DNA of 64,000 bases from Chitinophagales bacterium (GCA_013298845.1 JAAFJN010000006.1:1-64000); one strand, 5' to 3'; counted from the stretch's first letter, positions 8,418-18,177 are shown. Numbers and translations: made by a program. Notes: generated by a model from the sequence alone, not told the origin.

Positions 8418-10595
8418 TCAAAAAGCGTTAACCGCCAAAAACGTTAACCACGCAAACAAATACGCAATGGCACCCATAAACACAAACTGAATAATGGCCC
8501 AGCGCCATTTGCCGGTTTCCTGTTTCACCACTACGAGGGTACTCATGCACTGCATCGCCAGGGCGTAAAACACCAGTAGCGACAACCCGGTGGCGGGGGT
8601 GTATATTTTTTGGTGGGTATCGCGGAAGGTATCGTTCAGCATCCGGTCTTTTAACGACGAATAACGCTCAAAGGGCTTTTGATCGCCCGCTGCACCCTCT
8701 TCAATTTTGCCCACGCTTTCGAGGCTGTAAATAATGTACATGGTGCTGTTAAACACTTCCCGCGCTAAAAATGACGACAGTATCCCGATGCCAATTTTCC
8801 AGTCGTATCCCAGGGGCCGGATGGCCGGTTCAATAAATTTGCCAATTTTTCCCGCCCACGAATATTCTAATTTGTACGATGCTTCCAAATCACCGCGCAG
8901 CGAATCGGGAACGTGCCCCAGCGCAATTTCTTCTTCCGCGCTTGCACGGGCCTTGCTGGCAATATCGCCCGGGCCAAAACTCGACAATAACCACAACACC
9001 GAAGTGATGATGATAATGGGTTTCCAAACGCCCGAAACAAAACTTTTTACCTTATCTACTACCGTCAACCACACATTTTTCCAGTGCGGAACCCGATATA
9101 CGGGCATGTGCAACGTGAGAAACGATTGCTCCGTGGAGCGCAATATCTTTTTTAATACCCAACCCGACAACAACGCGACCACGACCCCCAAAACGTACAT
9201 GCCGCCAAATACCTGCGCCCAAATCCACCAACCCGCGTTGGGCAGTGCAATGGGAATCAGGACCATATACACCGGGATACGGGCGCTGCAACTAATAAAA
9301 GGCGTTACCATGATGGTAATAATGCGCTCTTTCCAGTTGGTAATGGTCCGCGTGCCTTTAATGGCGGGCACCGCGCAGGCACCGCCGCCGATTAAGGCAA
9401 CAATACTGCGGCCATTCATGCCAAAGCGTTGCATCATGCGGTCGAACATAAACACCACCCGCGTGAGGTAACCCGATTCTTCGAGTAAGGCAATTAACAG
9501 CGACAACAGCGCAATTTGGGGAATAAAAACCAATACCCCTTTTAGCCCTTCCAAAATACCTTTGGTGATAAAATCGGTGAGCCACGCCATATTCAGCGGC
9601 GTTGTGAGGGCTTCGGCTTGTTCAATGAGCCAGCCCATTGCACCTTCTACCCAGCCGCCGGTGATTTCGTAGCCGTAAAAAATGCACATAAACACCAGCG
9701 CCATAATGCCAAAAAAGATCAATGGCCCGAAAAAACGGTGCGTTAATACCCCATCGAGGCGGTCGGTGAACGTCAGCGGAAACGCCGAGGGTTGTTGCAC
9801 CGCCGATTTAACAATGGGCACAAACCGGTCGAAACGCGTCATGGTTTCTTCCACTTGGGCGCGCAGCGACTGAAACTGTTTGGTATCCTGAATGGTCGTC
9901 AGCATGGCCCGTTCGGGAACCGACAAAAAAGGCAACCAGTCTTTGTGGTGAGCAATAAGCAGGGCGCGGTAGCCATTTTCGGTCCCAAAATTCATTTTTA
10001 CGGCTTCGGCGACGCTGCATTCGTTCTCCGTGAGGGTGTAAAAAGGTTTAGTGGCCAGGGGAGTGGTACCCGCCAATTGTTCCATTTGGGCTTTGAGTTG
10101 GGCAATGTTTTCGCCGGTACGACCACTAACGGCCACTACGGCAACGCCCAATTTAGCGGCGAGCGTTTGGGTTTGCACCCGAATACCTTCTTCCGCCGCC
10201 ACGTCCATCATATTGAGTACCAAAATGGCCGGAATTTGCAAGTCCAGAATTTGGGAAAACAGCAATAAATGTTTTTCCAAATTGGTCACATCGGCGATAT
10301 ACACGAGCATATCCGGGAAATTAGCGTCGCCGGGATTACTGAGTACCTCGGCCAGCACTTTTTCGTCGGAGGAAGTGGGGTACAGGCTGTAAGCGCCGGG
10401 AAAATCAATGAGGCTGACTTTTTGGCCTTTGGGCAGGGTAAAACTCCCCACTTTAATTTCTACGGTAACACCGGGGAAATTGCCCGTTTTTTGGCGAAGT
10501 CCGGTGAGTTGGTTGAATACGGTTGATTTTCCGCTGTTGGGGTTACCAATTAAACCTACTTTTAGTGGCCGCAATTGCTGCGCGTCATTGCTCAT
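8418..10595 (-). CDS. feoB: Ferrous iron transporter FeoB
   Basis: 725 aa. The N-terminal G domain has G1 GNPNSGKST (residues 17-25), G3 DFPGAYSL and G4 NMMD. A helical GDI-like spacer follows, then two Gate/nucleoside-recognition membrane domains (GYLTRVVFMFDRMMQRFGMNGRS and the conserved SCSARIPVY segment). It imports Fe(II) across the inner membrane with GTPase control. FeoA is encoded 8 bp upstream on the same strand, forming a compact feoAB operon. The length is typical and no key motif is missing. Confidence 0.97.
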   Translation of the reverse strand: MSNDAQQLRPLKVGLIGNPNSGKSTVFNQLTGLRQKTGNFPGVTVEIKVGSFTLPKGQKVSLIDFPGAYSLYPTSSDEKVLAEVLSNPGDANFPDMLVYIADVTNLEKHLLLFSQILDLQIPAILVLNMMDVAAEEGIRVQTQTLAAKLGVAVVAVSGRTGENIAQLKAQMEQLAGTTPLATKPFYTLTENECSVAEAVKMNFGTENGYRALLIAHHKDWLPFLSVPERAMLTTIQDTKQFQSLRAQVEETMTRFDRFVPIVKSAVQQPSAFPLTFTDRLDGVLTHRFFGPLIFFGIMALVFMCIFYGYEITGGWVEGAMGWLIEQAEALTTPLNMAWLTDFITKGILEGLKGVLVFIPQIALLSLLIALLEESGYLTRVVFMFDRMMQRFGMNGRSIVALIGGGACAVPAIKGTRTITNWKERIITIMVTPFISCSARIPVYMVLIPIALPNAGWWIWAQVFGGMYVLGVVVALLSGWVLKKILRSTEQSFLTLHMPVYRVPHWKNVWLTVVDKVKSFVSGVWKPIIIITSVLWLLSSFGPGDIASKARASAEEEIALGHVPDSLRGDLEASYKLEYSWAGKIGKFIEPAIRPLGYDWKIGIGILSSFLAREVFNSTMYIIYSLESVGKIEEGAAGDQKPFERYSSLKDRMLNDTFRDTHQKIYTPATGLSLLVFYALAMQCMSTLVVVKQETGKWRWAIIQFVFMGAIAYLFAWLTFLAVNAF

Positions 10596-10603
10596 ATCGT
10601 TAT

Positions 10604-10837
10604 TTATACCGTCAAAAGAATCTGTTTAGCCTCATCGGTACGCAAGGCGAGGCGTACACCATCCACTTTTACGTAAAAAGCATCGCCAAACGGTGCTTTG
10701 CGAATCATTTCGATAGTTGCACCGGGCAAAACCCCCATGGCCGTGAGTTTACAAGCCAAAGCATGGTCGGTAAAAGAGATGGTTTGGGCGCTCTCGTGGG
10801 CCTTTAATTCGGGCAAAGTGCGGTGTCGGCGTTGCAT
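10604..10837 (-). CDS. feoA: Ferrous iron transport protein FeoA
   Basis: 77 aa, an SH3-like FeoA domain (CKLTAMGVLPGATIEMIRKAPFGDAFYVKV). It is a small cytoplasmic partner that supports FeoB. First gene of the feoAB operon, with a TACCTTTG promoter box 29 bp upstream (10867-10874, minus). Iron regulation is likely, but I see no convincing Fur operator. Confidence 0.93.
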   Translation of the reverse strand: MQRRHRTLPELKAHESAQTISFTDHALACKLTAMGVLPGATIEMIRKAPFGDAFYVKVDGVRLALRTDEAKQILLTV

Positions 10838-10866
10838 ACAATGTTATTTAGACTAAATCAACGGAG

Positions 10867-10903
10867 CAAAGGTAATTCTTGTTCATATTTATCCGTATTT
10901 TTG
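10867..10903. promoter_or_regulatory. Divergent promoters feoA / serC
   Basis: On the minus strand, TACCTTTG occupies 10874-10867 (CAAAGGTA on the plus strand) and serves feoA. On the plus strand, TATTTTTG occupies 10896-10903 and serves serC. Both lie within a 91-bp intergenic region, so the two genes are transcribed back to back. Confidence 0.65.
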
Positions 10904-10928
10904 CGCCGATTTTGACAAAATAAATACA

Positions 10929-12008
10929 ATGAAGCAACACAATTTCTCGGCGGGCCCGGCCATACTTCCGGCATCCGTACTTAAAGAAGCCGCCAAAGCG
11001 GTCACGAACTATAATGGCATCGGATTGAGCCTGCTTGAATTGAGCCACCGCGGTCCCGAGTTTACCGCCATCATCGAAGAAGCAAATGCGCTGATGCGTG
11101 AAATTTTGGAATTACCCGATGGTTACCAGGTACTGTGGTTAACCGGCGGTGCCAGCACCCAATTCTGCATGGCCCCGATGAATCTTTTGAATGAAGGTGA
11201 AACGGCCGCTTACATTGATTCGGGCGTTTGGGCTAACAAAGCCATCAAAGAAGCCAAATTATTCGGGAATATTGACGTCATTGCTTCTTCCAAAGAGCAA
11301 AACTACACGTTTATCCCCAAAAATGGCAAAGTGCCGAAAGACGCCAAATACCTGCACATTACCAGCAACAACACCATTTACGGTACACAGTGGGCCAAAT
11401 TTCCCAAGTCCTCCGCCCCATTGGTGTGTGATATGTCCTCCGATTTTCTCAGCCGCCCGTTCGACGTGAAGCCATTTGGTCTGATCTACGCCGGTGCGCA
11501 AAAAAACCTCGGTCCGGCCGGTACAACAGTGGTTATTGTGCGCGAAGATCTGTTGGGTACCGTGGAGCGCAAATTGCCCTCGATGCTCGACTACCGCACG
11601 TTTATCAAAGAAAATTCATTGTACAATACCCCGCCGGTTTATCCGATTTACGTGTCCATGCTGACATTGCGTTGGATCAAAAAGAATGGTGGTTTAAAAG
11701 GTATTCAGCGTAAAAACAAAACAAAGGCGGCCATTTTGTACAACGAAATTGACCAAAACCCGCTGTTCCAGGGTACCGTTACCGACAAAGCCGACCGTTC
11801 TTTGATGAACGTTTGTTTTGTGATGACCGAAAAATACGCGGCATTGGAAAAAGAATTTATGCATGAATGCAAAGCCAACGGCATGTCGGGTCTCGCCGGA
11901 CACCGCTCGGTGGGCGGATTCCGCGCATCTATCTACAACGCCATGCCAAAATCCAGCGTTCAGGCCCTCGTGGACCTGATGAGCGATTTTGCCAAGCGGA
12001 AGGGGTAG
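10929..12008 (+). CDS. serC: Phosphoserine aminotransferase
   Basis: 359 aa, typical for class V PLP aminotransferases of the SerC family. It converts 3-phosphohydroxypyruvate and glutamate to phosphoserine in serine synthesis (it can also act in PLP synthesis). Landmarks are the N-terminal NFSAGPAILP, the TGGAST loop, and YAGAQKNLGPAG with the PLP-binding Lys. The C-terminal GHRSVGGFRASIYNA is characteristic. Transcribed divergently from feoAB. serA and serB are not nearby. Confidence 0.96.
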   Translation: MKQHNFSAGPAILPASVLKEAAKAVTNYNGIGLSLLELSHRGPEFTAIIEEANALMREILELPDGYQVLWLTGGASTQFCMAPMNLLNEGETAAYIDSGVWANKAIKEAKLFGNIDVIASSKEQNYTFIPKNGKVPKDAKYLHITSNNTIYGTQWAKFPKSSAPLVCDMSSDFLSRPFDVKPFGLIYAGAQKNLGPAGTTVVIVREDLLGTVERKLPSMLDYRTFIKENSLYNTPPVYPIYVSMLTLRWIKKNGGLKGIQRKNKTKAAILYNEIDQNPLFQGTVTDKADRSLMNVCFVMTEKYAALEKEFMHECKANGMSGLAGHRSVGGFRASIYNAMPKSSVQALVDLMSDFAKRKG

Positions 12009-12374
12009 TTTTTTTAGACGGAAGACCTTAGACACAAGACTTTAGACTGCACGTCGTAGAGCGTTCATTTTTACCACTAAGGGGCATAAGAAATGTAAAA
12101 GACACTAAGCGTAGTGTACACATTTTTTTTCTTTAAAATCTTAAAAATGAACACTCTACGCTTCCGCTCGCGCGAAATTGCATTTCGTGTGAAACGATCC
12201 CCGCGGCTGTGCCGCAAGCATAGCCAACGAAATCCGCGCCGCAAGCGTAGCCGACGAAATCCGTGCCGCAAGCGTAGCCGACGAAATCTAAATCAAATCG
12301 CATAAAAAACGCCCCGTTGCAGCGTGCTTTTTCACCAAAAATCCGTTGTGACGGGGAAAATAAAGGCAACCTCC
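12009..12374. other. Gene-free region with tandem repeats
   Basis: The first part (12013-12050) contains short GAC..TTAGAC-type repeats. The 27-bp tandem array is listed separately. Short open frames on both strands here derive from the repeats and are not credible genes. Confidence 0.6.
12211..12291. repeat. Three tandem 27-bp units
   Basis: Units at 12211, 12238 and 12265 share the core GCCGCAAGCGTAGCCGACG followed by AAATC. Unit 1 differs at two positions. The period is a multiple of three, so the array encodes DFVGYACGT-type nonapeptide repeats on the minus strand, but without a credible gene around it. No spacers are present, so it is not a CRISPR. Confidence 0.8.
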
Positions 12375-13931
12375 ATGACAAATACTAAAACCAACTTCAT
12401 TCTTTCCTGGAGCATTGTGGCCATTGTGGCAACGGGCCTGCTTTTTTTCCTCATCAAAGGCCACACGCCGTTTCAGGGTTGGGGTGGCGATTATGCCGGA
12501 TATATCAATCAGGCGCGTTTTGTGGTGGAAGGTAAAGACCTCGTAAAAGACGCTACTTATATCTACAACCCGGACATACCGCACCTTGCTCCGCCCGCCT
12601 ACCCGATGGGCTACCCGCTGTTTTTGGCTCCAGTGTACGCCATTTGGGGACTGGATACCGACGTTTTTTCCATTGTCAATTGTATTACCCTGTGGTTATT
12701 CGGGGTGGGCACTTTTGTTTTTCTCCGTCCCCGGTTTGGGATGTGGGTGGCGTTGGGAGCGGCGCTTTTTATTTGCCTGAATCCGTACCTGTACCAACCC
12801 AAAGGTTTTGTTTTACCCGATTATCTTTTTGCTTTTTTGGAGTTAATGGTGTTGTACGTTTATTGTTTTCGTGCCAAAAATCAATGGCAAAATGCCCTGT
12901 TTTGCGGCCTAATGGCGGGTTTGGCCTGGCTGACCCGCGCCAACGGCGTGCTGATAGTGGGCGTTATTGTACTGGATATGCTGCTCCAGCAAGGGTACGA
13001 GATCCTAAAAGCGCGCCGCTTGACGATGCCGGACAAAAAGACGCTGCAATACGGGGCTGTTTTTACGTTGGTAGCGATGGCGGTACCGGTATTGGTGCAT
13101 CAGGTGATTTGGAGCATGCCCAAAGGCGGCAGTTATTTTGACCAATTGCATTTTGACGCTGATTTTTGGAAAAATACCGGCGAAAATGCCGCGCAATTGT
13201 TCAAAACAATACAGAAATATTTTCGGTTAGAACACCAAATGCCGTTTATGCAACAAACATTGCTGAATGAACCCTACACCTATATTATGCAAGCCGGCCC
13301 CGTGTTGTTGGCGGTTGGTGGGGCATTGGGCATCGTAATGATCCGCGACCGGGCCGAACGATTTTTGCTGTTGTACCTGCTGGCTTTTGGCAGTATATTG
13401 TGTATTTGGCCGATGGTACAAGGTATTCGGTACACCGCTCCGGTACTTCCCGTGGTGTTGTATTTTGTATTAAAAGGGCTAAAAACGCTGGATACCCGTT
13501 TTGCGTGGTTGAATGGGTTAAAATGGGCGGCGGCATTTGCGCTGTTTATTCCGGCGTTTTACCACATTAATAAACAAGTGTACGAAGTGCTCGACCAGGA
13601 AGAAATAGGCGCCCCCCAATACCGACTTAACACCGAGGCGTTCGAGTGGGTAAAACAAAATACCCCAAAAGAGGCCATTTTTGCCGCGCACCACCCGCTC
13701 ATTTTTGGTTTGTACACCGATCGGAAATCCTTTAAATGGCGTCGCCGCAGCCCCGATGAAATCATGGAAGAATGGCGGCACTTTAAAGCCGAATACGTTG
13801 TGATTAACCTTTGGGAACTGGATACCGACCATTCGCTTCAGGAATTTATGAAAAAATACGAAGCCGGTATGACCAGATTGTGGGAAAATGAGCGCAATGT
13901 AATTTATAAAATCAACGCGTCCGCCCAATAA
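12375..13931 (+). CDS. GT-C family membrane glycosyltransferase (ArnT/PMT-like)
   Basis: 518 aa from ATG 12375; an in-frame ATG at 12324 would add 17 residues lying over intergenic sequence. About ten membrane segments are visible, starting at residues ~9-28. The first periplasmic loop has GGDYAGYINQARFV, placing an acidic residue where GT-C enzymes carry their catalytic Asp. GNG-like and PPAYPMGYPLFL segments fit the glycosyltransferase 39 group. A soluble C-terminal domain of ~100 residues follows. It probably transfers a sugar from a polyprenyl-phosphate donor to lipid or protein on the periplasmic side; donor and acceptor cannot be told. Confidence 0.75.
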   Translation: MTNTKTNFILSWSIVAIVATGLLFFLIKGHTPFQGWGGDYAGYINQARFVVEGKDLVKDATYIYNPDIPHLAPPAYPMGYPLFLAPVYAIWGLDTDVFSIVNCITLWLFGVGTFVFLRPRFGMWVALGAALFICLNPYLYQPKGFVLPDYLFAFLELMVLYVYCFRAKNQWQNALFCGLMAGLAWLTRANGVLIVGVIVLDMLLQQGYEILKARRLTMPDKKTLQYGAVFTLVAMAVPVLVHQVIWSMPKGGSYFDQLHFDADFWKNTGENAAQLFKTIQKYFRLEHQMPFMQQTLLNEPYTYIMQAGPVLLAVGGALGIVMIRDRAERFLLLYLLAFGSILCIWPMVQGIRYTAPVLPVVLYFVLKGLKTLDTRFAWLNGLKWAAAFALFIPAFYHINKQVYEVLDQEEIGAPQYRLNTEAFEWVKQNTPKEAIFAAHHPLIFGLYTDRKSFKWRRRSPDEIMEEWRHFKAEYVVINLWELDTDHSLQEFMKKYEAGMTRLWENERNVIYKINASAQ

Positions 13932-13941
13932 AAACGGCGCT

Positions 13942-14625
13942 TTACTGGGCCGATTTAATCACAATTTCGCGGCGGTTAAAAGCGATTTTATTCTCTTTAC
14001 GGAGTTCATTCAGCACCAACGCTACCGTTTGACGCGTAGCCCCGATCATGTTCGCAATTTCCTGTTGGGTAAGTCCTTCGTGCATCATCGTATCCATTTC
14101 GGCGGCTTGTCCGTTGGTGGTGGAGGTATTTTCCCGGAGGAAATACGTGATGCGCGTTCGAACATCGGCGGTGAGCAGAATATCCAGAAACAACTCCGAA
14201 CGTTTGACGGCTTTGGCGACCAATTCCAAAATGGCGAGTGAAAACTGTTCGTTGCGCACCATCATGCGTTCTACCACCGAAACAGGAACCGTCAGAATCG
14301 TAACGGGGCCGTTGAGCGATTTGACGTAATGCGGCCGCACGGGATGACCCGTCAGGCGATCGAACCCAAAAAATTCGTTGGGATGAATTAAATACTGCAC
14401 CAATTCCTTACCGTCGGGTAAAAATTTCCCTTTTTTCAAATGCCCTTTCAGCAAAAAACAGAAGGCATCGTTGCTGTCGGAAGGCCGGTAAATAAAGGTG
14501 TTACGCGGGTATTGCACCACTTTAACTAAAGGTGCTACTTCTTCAAGTTCTCTTTTTTGAAGGGTCCCAAAAACGGGTAAGTCTGATAATTCTGAAGCAG
14601 AATTCAGGTAAAAAGGATTTATCAT
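13942..14625 (-). CDS. Crp/Fnr-family transcription regulator
   Basis: 227 aa. An N-terminal cyclic-nucleotide-binding-like domain (FCFLLKGHLKKGKFLPDGKE, residues ~50-70) leads through a dimerisation helix to a C-terminal winged helix (LTQQEIANMIGATRQTVALVLNEL). No cysteine cluster for an Fe-S sensor is present, so it is not a canonical Fnr. Its divergent neighbour is glgB, which it might control. It converges on the GT-C gene with a 10-bp gap. Confidence 0.88.
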   Translation of the reverse strand: MINPFYLNSASELSDLPVFGTLQKRELEEVAPLVKVVQYPRNTFIYRPSDSNDAFCFLLKGHLKKGKFLPDGKELVQYLIHPNEFFGFDRLTGHPVRPHYVKSLNGPVTILTVPVSVVERMMVRNEQFSLAILELVAKAVKRSELFLDILLTADVRTRITYFLRENTSTTNGQAAEMDTMMHEGLTQQEIANMIGATRQTVALVLNELRKENKIAFNRREIVIKSAQ

Positions 14626-14771
14626 AGTTTTTTTGACACGGTTGAATGGTAAAAGTAACTCAATTCACCAAAATCGTACCGAAAAATTCTATTCCGTTTG
14701 GTCTCCTTAAATAAAACACGTTCTTTTGCATCAGAAGTAATTTTTTTTACTCAACAGAAGACAAATACGAG

Positions 14772-16760
14772 ATGGTACAGGCTCATACTTTATTGACCGA
14801 CTTTGACATTGCGCTTTATCAGGCTGGCAAACACTTCAGAATTTACGAAAAAATGGGCAGCCATTGTCTCGAAGTGAATGGTCGCAAAGGCGTTTATTTT
14901 GCCGTGTGGGCGCCCAATGCCCAACGCGTGAGTGTGACCGGCAGTTTTAATGGCTGGAACCCCGACGCCCACGTATTGCTTCCCCGCTGGGATAAAAGTG
15001 GTATTTGGGAAGGATTTATTCCCGGTATCGGGCACGGAACGGTGTATAAATACCACATTACCATGCACAACGGCGCTTCTTTGGATAAAGGCGACCCGTT
15101 TTGCCGCAAATGGGAAACCCCGCCCCGTACCGCCAGCATCGTTTGGGATAAAACCTACGATTGGCAAGACCACGACTGGCTCAAACGCCGCACCGAACTG
15201 GCCGGAAAACCGCAACCCTGGTCGGTGTATGAAGTCCACCTCGGTTCCTGGAAAAAAATTGCCACCGACGCCAACCGCTCCCTCAACTACACCGAACTGG
15301 CCGATGAACTGGTCCGTTACGTGGCCGAAATGGGTTTTACCCACGTCGAGTTCCTGCCCGTGATGGAGCACCCGTATTTCCCCTCCTGGGGTTATCAGGT
15401 CACGGGCTTTTTTGCGCCAACCTCGCGCTTTGGTGATCCCGAAGAATTTAAATTACTCATTGATAAATTCCACCAGGCCGGTATCGGGGTGATTATTGAC
15501 TGGGTGCCTTCGCATTTTCCGGGCGATATCCACGGCCCTTACCTGTTCGATGGCTCTCACCTTTACGAATACGCCGATCCGCGCAAGGGTTATCACCCCG
15601 ACTGGAACAGTTACGTTTTTGACTACGGCCGCAACGAAGTGCGCTCTTTCCTGATCTCTAACGCGCTGTTTTGGCTCGATCAATACCACGCCGACGGTCT
15701 GCGCGTGGATGCCGTTGCGTCCATGTTGTACCTCGATTATTCCCGCAAAGAAGGTGAATGGATTCCCAACGTATACGGCGGCAAAGAAAACCTGGAGGCC
15801 ATTTCGCTGCTCCGCGAATTTAACGAAACTGTTTATAAAGAATATCCCGGTGTTGAAACCATCGCCGAAGAAAGTACGGCTTTCCCCGGTGTGAGTAAAC
15901 CCATTTGGGACGGTGGCCTCGGTTTTGGCCAAAAATGGATGATGGGCTGGATGCACGATGCCCTCAATTATTTCAAACGCCCACCCATATTCCGCCGTTG
16001 GCACCAAAACGAAATTACTTTTTCGATGGTCTATGCCTTTTCGGAGCGGTTTATGTTGCCCCTTAGCCACGACGAAGTGGTGCACCTGAAAGCCTCGCTG
16101 TTGTACAAAATGCCCGGCGACGAATGGCAAAAACACGCCAACCTCCGCGCTTTGTATGGCCAACAATGGACGCACCCGGGCACGCAACTGCTGTTTATGG
16201 GCGGCGAAATTGCGCAAACCACCGAGTGGAGCCACGACCGCGGCGTAACCTGGGAATTGCTGCAATTCGACTACCACAAAGGTTGTCAGGAATGGGTAAA
16301 AGCCCTTAATGCGGTGTACGTCAAATACCCCGCCCTGTGGCGCAATACCTTTAGCCCCGAAGGATACGAATGGATCAGTGGCGACGATACCGAAAACTCG
16401 GTATTGGCCTACCTCCGCAAAGGCGACGATACCGATAAAATTTTGTTGGTGGTGTGCCATTTCCAACCCAATGCCATCGAAGGCTACTCCGTGGGCGTTC
16501 CGTCCGAAGGTACCTGGACCGAAATTTTGACCAGCGATGATAAACTTTTTGGTGGTTCAGGCATTATAAATGGCGCAGTGAAAACCCAAAACACGCCTTC
16601 TCACGGCCAGGAGCAGTCCATTACGTTCACTTTGCCGCCGTTGGGTGTGTGCATTTTTGAAGGGGAATGGCCCAAGAAAAAAGCGGCTAAAACCACTAAA
16701 AAAGTCGCGGCGGAAACCACCGAAAAGCCCGCTAAAGCAACAAAAGCAAAAAAAGGTTGA
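14772..16760 (+). CDS. glgB: 1,4-alpha-glucan branching enzyme
   Basis: 662 aa. N-terminal CBM48 domain (GVYFAVWAPNAQRVSVTGSFNGW), then the GH13 barrel with DGLRVDAVASMLYLDY (nucleophile Asp), ETIAEEST (acid/base Glu) and LSHDEVVH. It forms alpha-1,6 branches in glycogen. After the GH13 C-terminal beta domain the protein carries an extra ~28-residue tail rich in Lys, Ala and Thr (KKKAAKTTKKVAAETTEKPA...), reminiscent of histone H1/HU-like tails and not part of the usual family. No other glg gene is nearby. It is followed by DUF4159 and rsmI on the same strand. Confidence 0.95.
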   Translation: MVQAHTLLTDFDIALYQAGKHFRIYEKMGSHCLEVNGRKGVYFAVWAPNAQRVSVTGSFNGWNPDAHVLLPRWDKSGIWEGFIPGIGHGTVYKYHITMHNGASLDKGDPFCRKWETPPRTASIVWDKTYDWQDHDWLKRRTELAGKPQPWSVYEVHLGSWKKIATDANRSLNYTELADELVRYVAEMGFTHVEFLPVMEHPYFPSWGYQVTGFFAPTSRFGDPEEFKLLIDKFHQAGIGVIIDWVPSHFPGDIHGPYLFDGSHLYEYADPRKGYHPDWNSYVFDYGRNEVRSFLISNALFWLDQYHADGLRVDAVASMLYLDYSRKEGEWIPNVYGGKENLEAISLLREFNETVYKEYPGVETIAEESTAFPGVSKPIWDGGLGFGQKWMMGWMHDALNYFKRPPIFRRWHQNEITFSMVYAFSERFMLPLSHDEVVHLKASLLYKMPGDEWQKHANLRALYGQQWTHPGTQLLFMGGEIAQTTEWSHDRGVTWELLQFDYHKGCQEWVKALNAVYVKYPALWRNTFSPEGYEWISGDDTENSVLAYLRKGDDTDKILLVVCHFQPNAIEGYSVGVPSEGTWTEILTSDDKLFGGSGIINGAVKTQNTPSHGQEQSITFTLPPLGVCIFEGEWPKKKAAKTTKKVAAETTEKPAKATKAKKG

Positions 16761-16799
16761 CTTTGAGGGGGATTAACGATTTAAAAATAAAGCATCATA

Positions 16800-17468
16800 A
16801 TGATTAAAAAACGCTGCTACGCTTTTGGTGTCTGTCTCCTGACTGCCCTGTTTTTTTCTTTCAGTGCATTCACGCCACAGCCCACCATCAAACTGGCCTT
16901 GTTAAAATATTCGGGCGGTGGAGATTGGTATAACGACGTTAATTCGTTAAAAAACCTGGCGAAATTTTGTAACGACAATATTAGAACCAATTTCGACACC
17001 GAATACGCCACCGTAGAACCCGGCAGTGCCGAAATATTCAATCACCCGGTGGTATACGCCACGGGCCACGGCAATATGTTGTTTAACGAAATTGAAGCCA
17101 AAAACCTGCGTACTTACCTCGAAGCGGGTGGTTTTTTGATGTTAAACGACGATTTTGGTTTGGATCCTTTCGTGCGTCCGGCGATGAAAAAAGTATTTCC
17201 CGAACTGGATTTTGTTGAATTGCCTTTTTCGCATCCGATTTACCACCAAAAATACGAATTCAAAAACGGCGTACCCAAAATTCACGAACACGATGGCAAA
17301 CCGGCCCAGGGTTTCGGCCTCATTTGGCAGGGCCGTCTGGTGTGTTTTTACAATTTTGAAACCGACCTCGGCGATGGTTGGGACGATGTACACAAAGATC
17401 CCATTGAGTTGCGCACCAAAGCCCTGCAAATGGGTGCCAATATCATCCAGTTTGCTTTTGGTCAATAA
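16800..17468 (+). CDS. DUF4159 domain protein, exported
   Basis: 222 aa with an N-terminal signal peptide (residues 1-~25). The body matches the DUF4159 family: LALLKYSGGGDWYND, HPVVYATGHGNMLFNE, and LRTYLEAGGFLMLNDDFG, a glutamine-amidotransferase-like fold. Family members are often beside MoxR/DUF58 genes in Bacteroidota; here the DUF58 gene lies about 8.5 kb away. The molecular function is unknown. The stop codon abuts the ATG of rsmI (TAAATG), so the two are probably co-translated. Confidence 0.85.
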   Translation: MIKKRCYAFGVCLLTALFFSFSAFTPQPTIKLALLKYSGGGDWYNDVNSLKNLAKFCNDNIRTNFDTEYATVEPGSAEIFNHPVVYATGHGNMLFNEIEAKNLRTYLEAGGFLMLNDDFGLDPFVRPAMKKVFPELDFVELPFSHPIYHQKYEFKNGVPKIHEHDGKPAQGFGLIWQGRLVCFYNFETDLGDGWDDVHKDPIELRTKALQMGANIIQFAFGQ

Positions 17469-18137
17469 ATGCTGTACGTAGTTCCCACGCCCATCGGTAA
17501 TCTTGAAGATATTACCCTGCGCGCCTTGCGCATCCTTAAAGAAGTATCGGTGGTGTACGCCGAAGATACGCGCACTACGCGCCGCCTTTTTGACCATTAC
17601 GAGATCAAAACGCCGCTGCGCTCGTTCCACGCCCACAACGAACACGCGGTAGTGGAGCGTGTCGCCGACGATATTGCCGCCGGTACGCCCGTGGCCCTGG
17701 TGAGCGACGCCGGTACACCCGGCATTAGTGATCCGGGTTTCCTGCTCGTGCGCGCCTGCGTGCGCAAGGGCGTGCGAGTGGAGTGTTTGCCCGGTGCCAC
17801 GGCCTTTGTTCCGGCCTTGGTATCGTCGGGTTTGCCCTGCGATACGTTTCACTTTGAAGGTTTTTTGCCCCACAAAAAAGGCCGACAAACCCGCCTGAAA
17901 TATTTGGCCACCCTGCCGCACACTTTTGTGTTGTACGAATCGCCCTTTCGCCTCCTCAAATGCCTCGAAGAATTAGAAACCTTTTGCGGTGCCGACCGCA
18001 TCGCCTGCGTAGCGCGGGAATTGTCCAAAAAATTTGAAGAAGTAAAAACCGCGCCGCTGCCCGAACTAAAAGCGCATTTTTCGGCCAAAGAAGTAAAAGG
18101 CGAAATTGTAGTAGTGGTGGCGGGGAAGAGTGAATAG
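17469..18137 (+). CDS. rsmI: 16S rRNA (cytidine-1402 2'-O)-methyltransferase RsmI
   Basis: 222 aa. It methylates the ribose of C1402 in the decoding centre of 16S rRNA using SAM. Family signatures: YVVPTPIGNLEDITLRAL at the N-terminus, AEDTRTTRRL, VSDAGTPGISDPG, and LPGATAFVPALVSSGLP. The gene starts directly at the stop of the DUF4159 gene. It lacks the C-terminal helical extension of longer RsmI proteins, as is common in Bacteroidota. Confidence 0.95.
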   Translation: MLYVVPTPIGNLEDITLRALRILKEVSVVYAEDTRTTRRLFDHYEIKTPLRSFHAHNEHAVVERVADDIAAGTPVALVSDAGTPGISDPGFLLVRACVRKGVRVECLPGATAFVPALVSSGLPCDTFHFEGFLPHKKGRQTRLKYLATLPHTFVLYESPFRLLKCLEELETFCGADRIACVARELSKKFEEVKTAPLPELKAHFSAKEVKGEIVVVVAGKSE

Positions 18138-18177
18138 TGATGAGTGATGAGAGAAAAGTGATGAGTGATGAGTGCTT

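Noticed and set aside
12133-12381. Minus-strand open frame encoding DFVGYACGT repeats (and plus-strand counterpart)
   Set aside because: The open frames come from the 27-bp tandem repeat; no domain, start context or conserved neighbour supports them.
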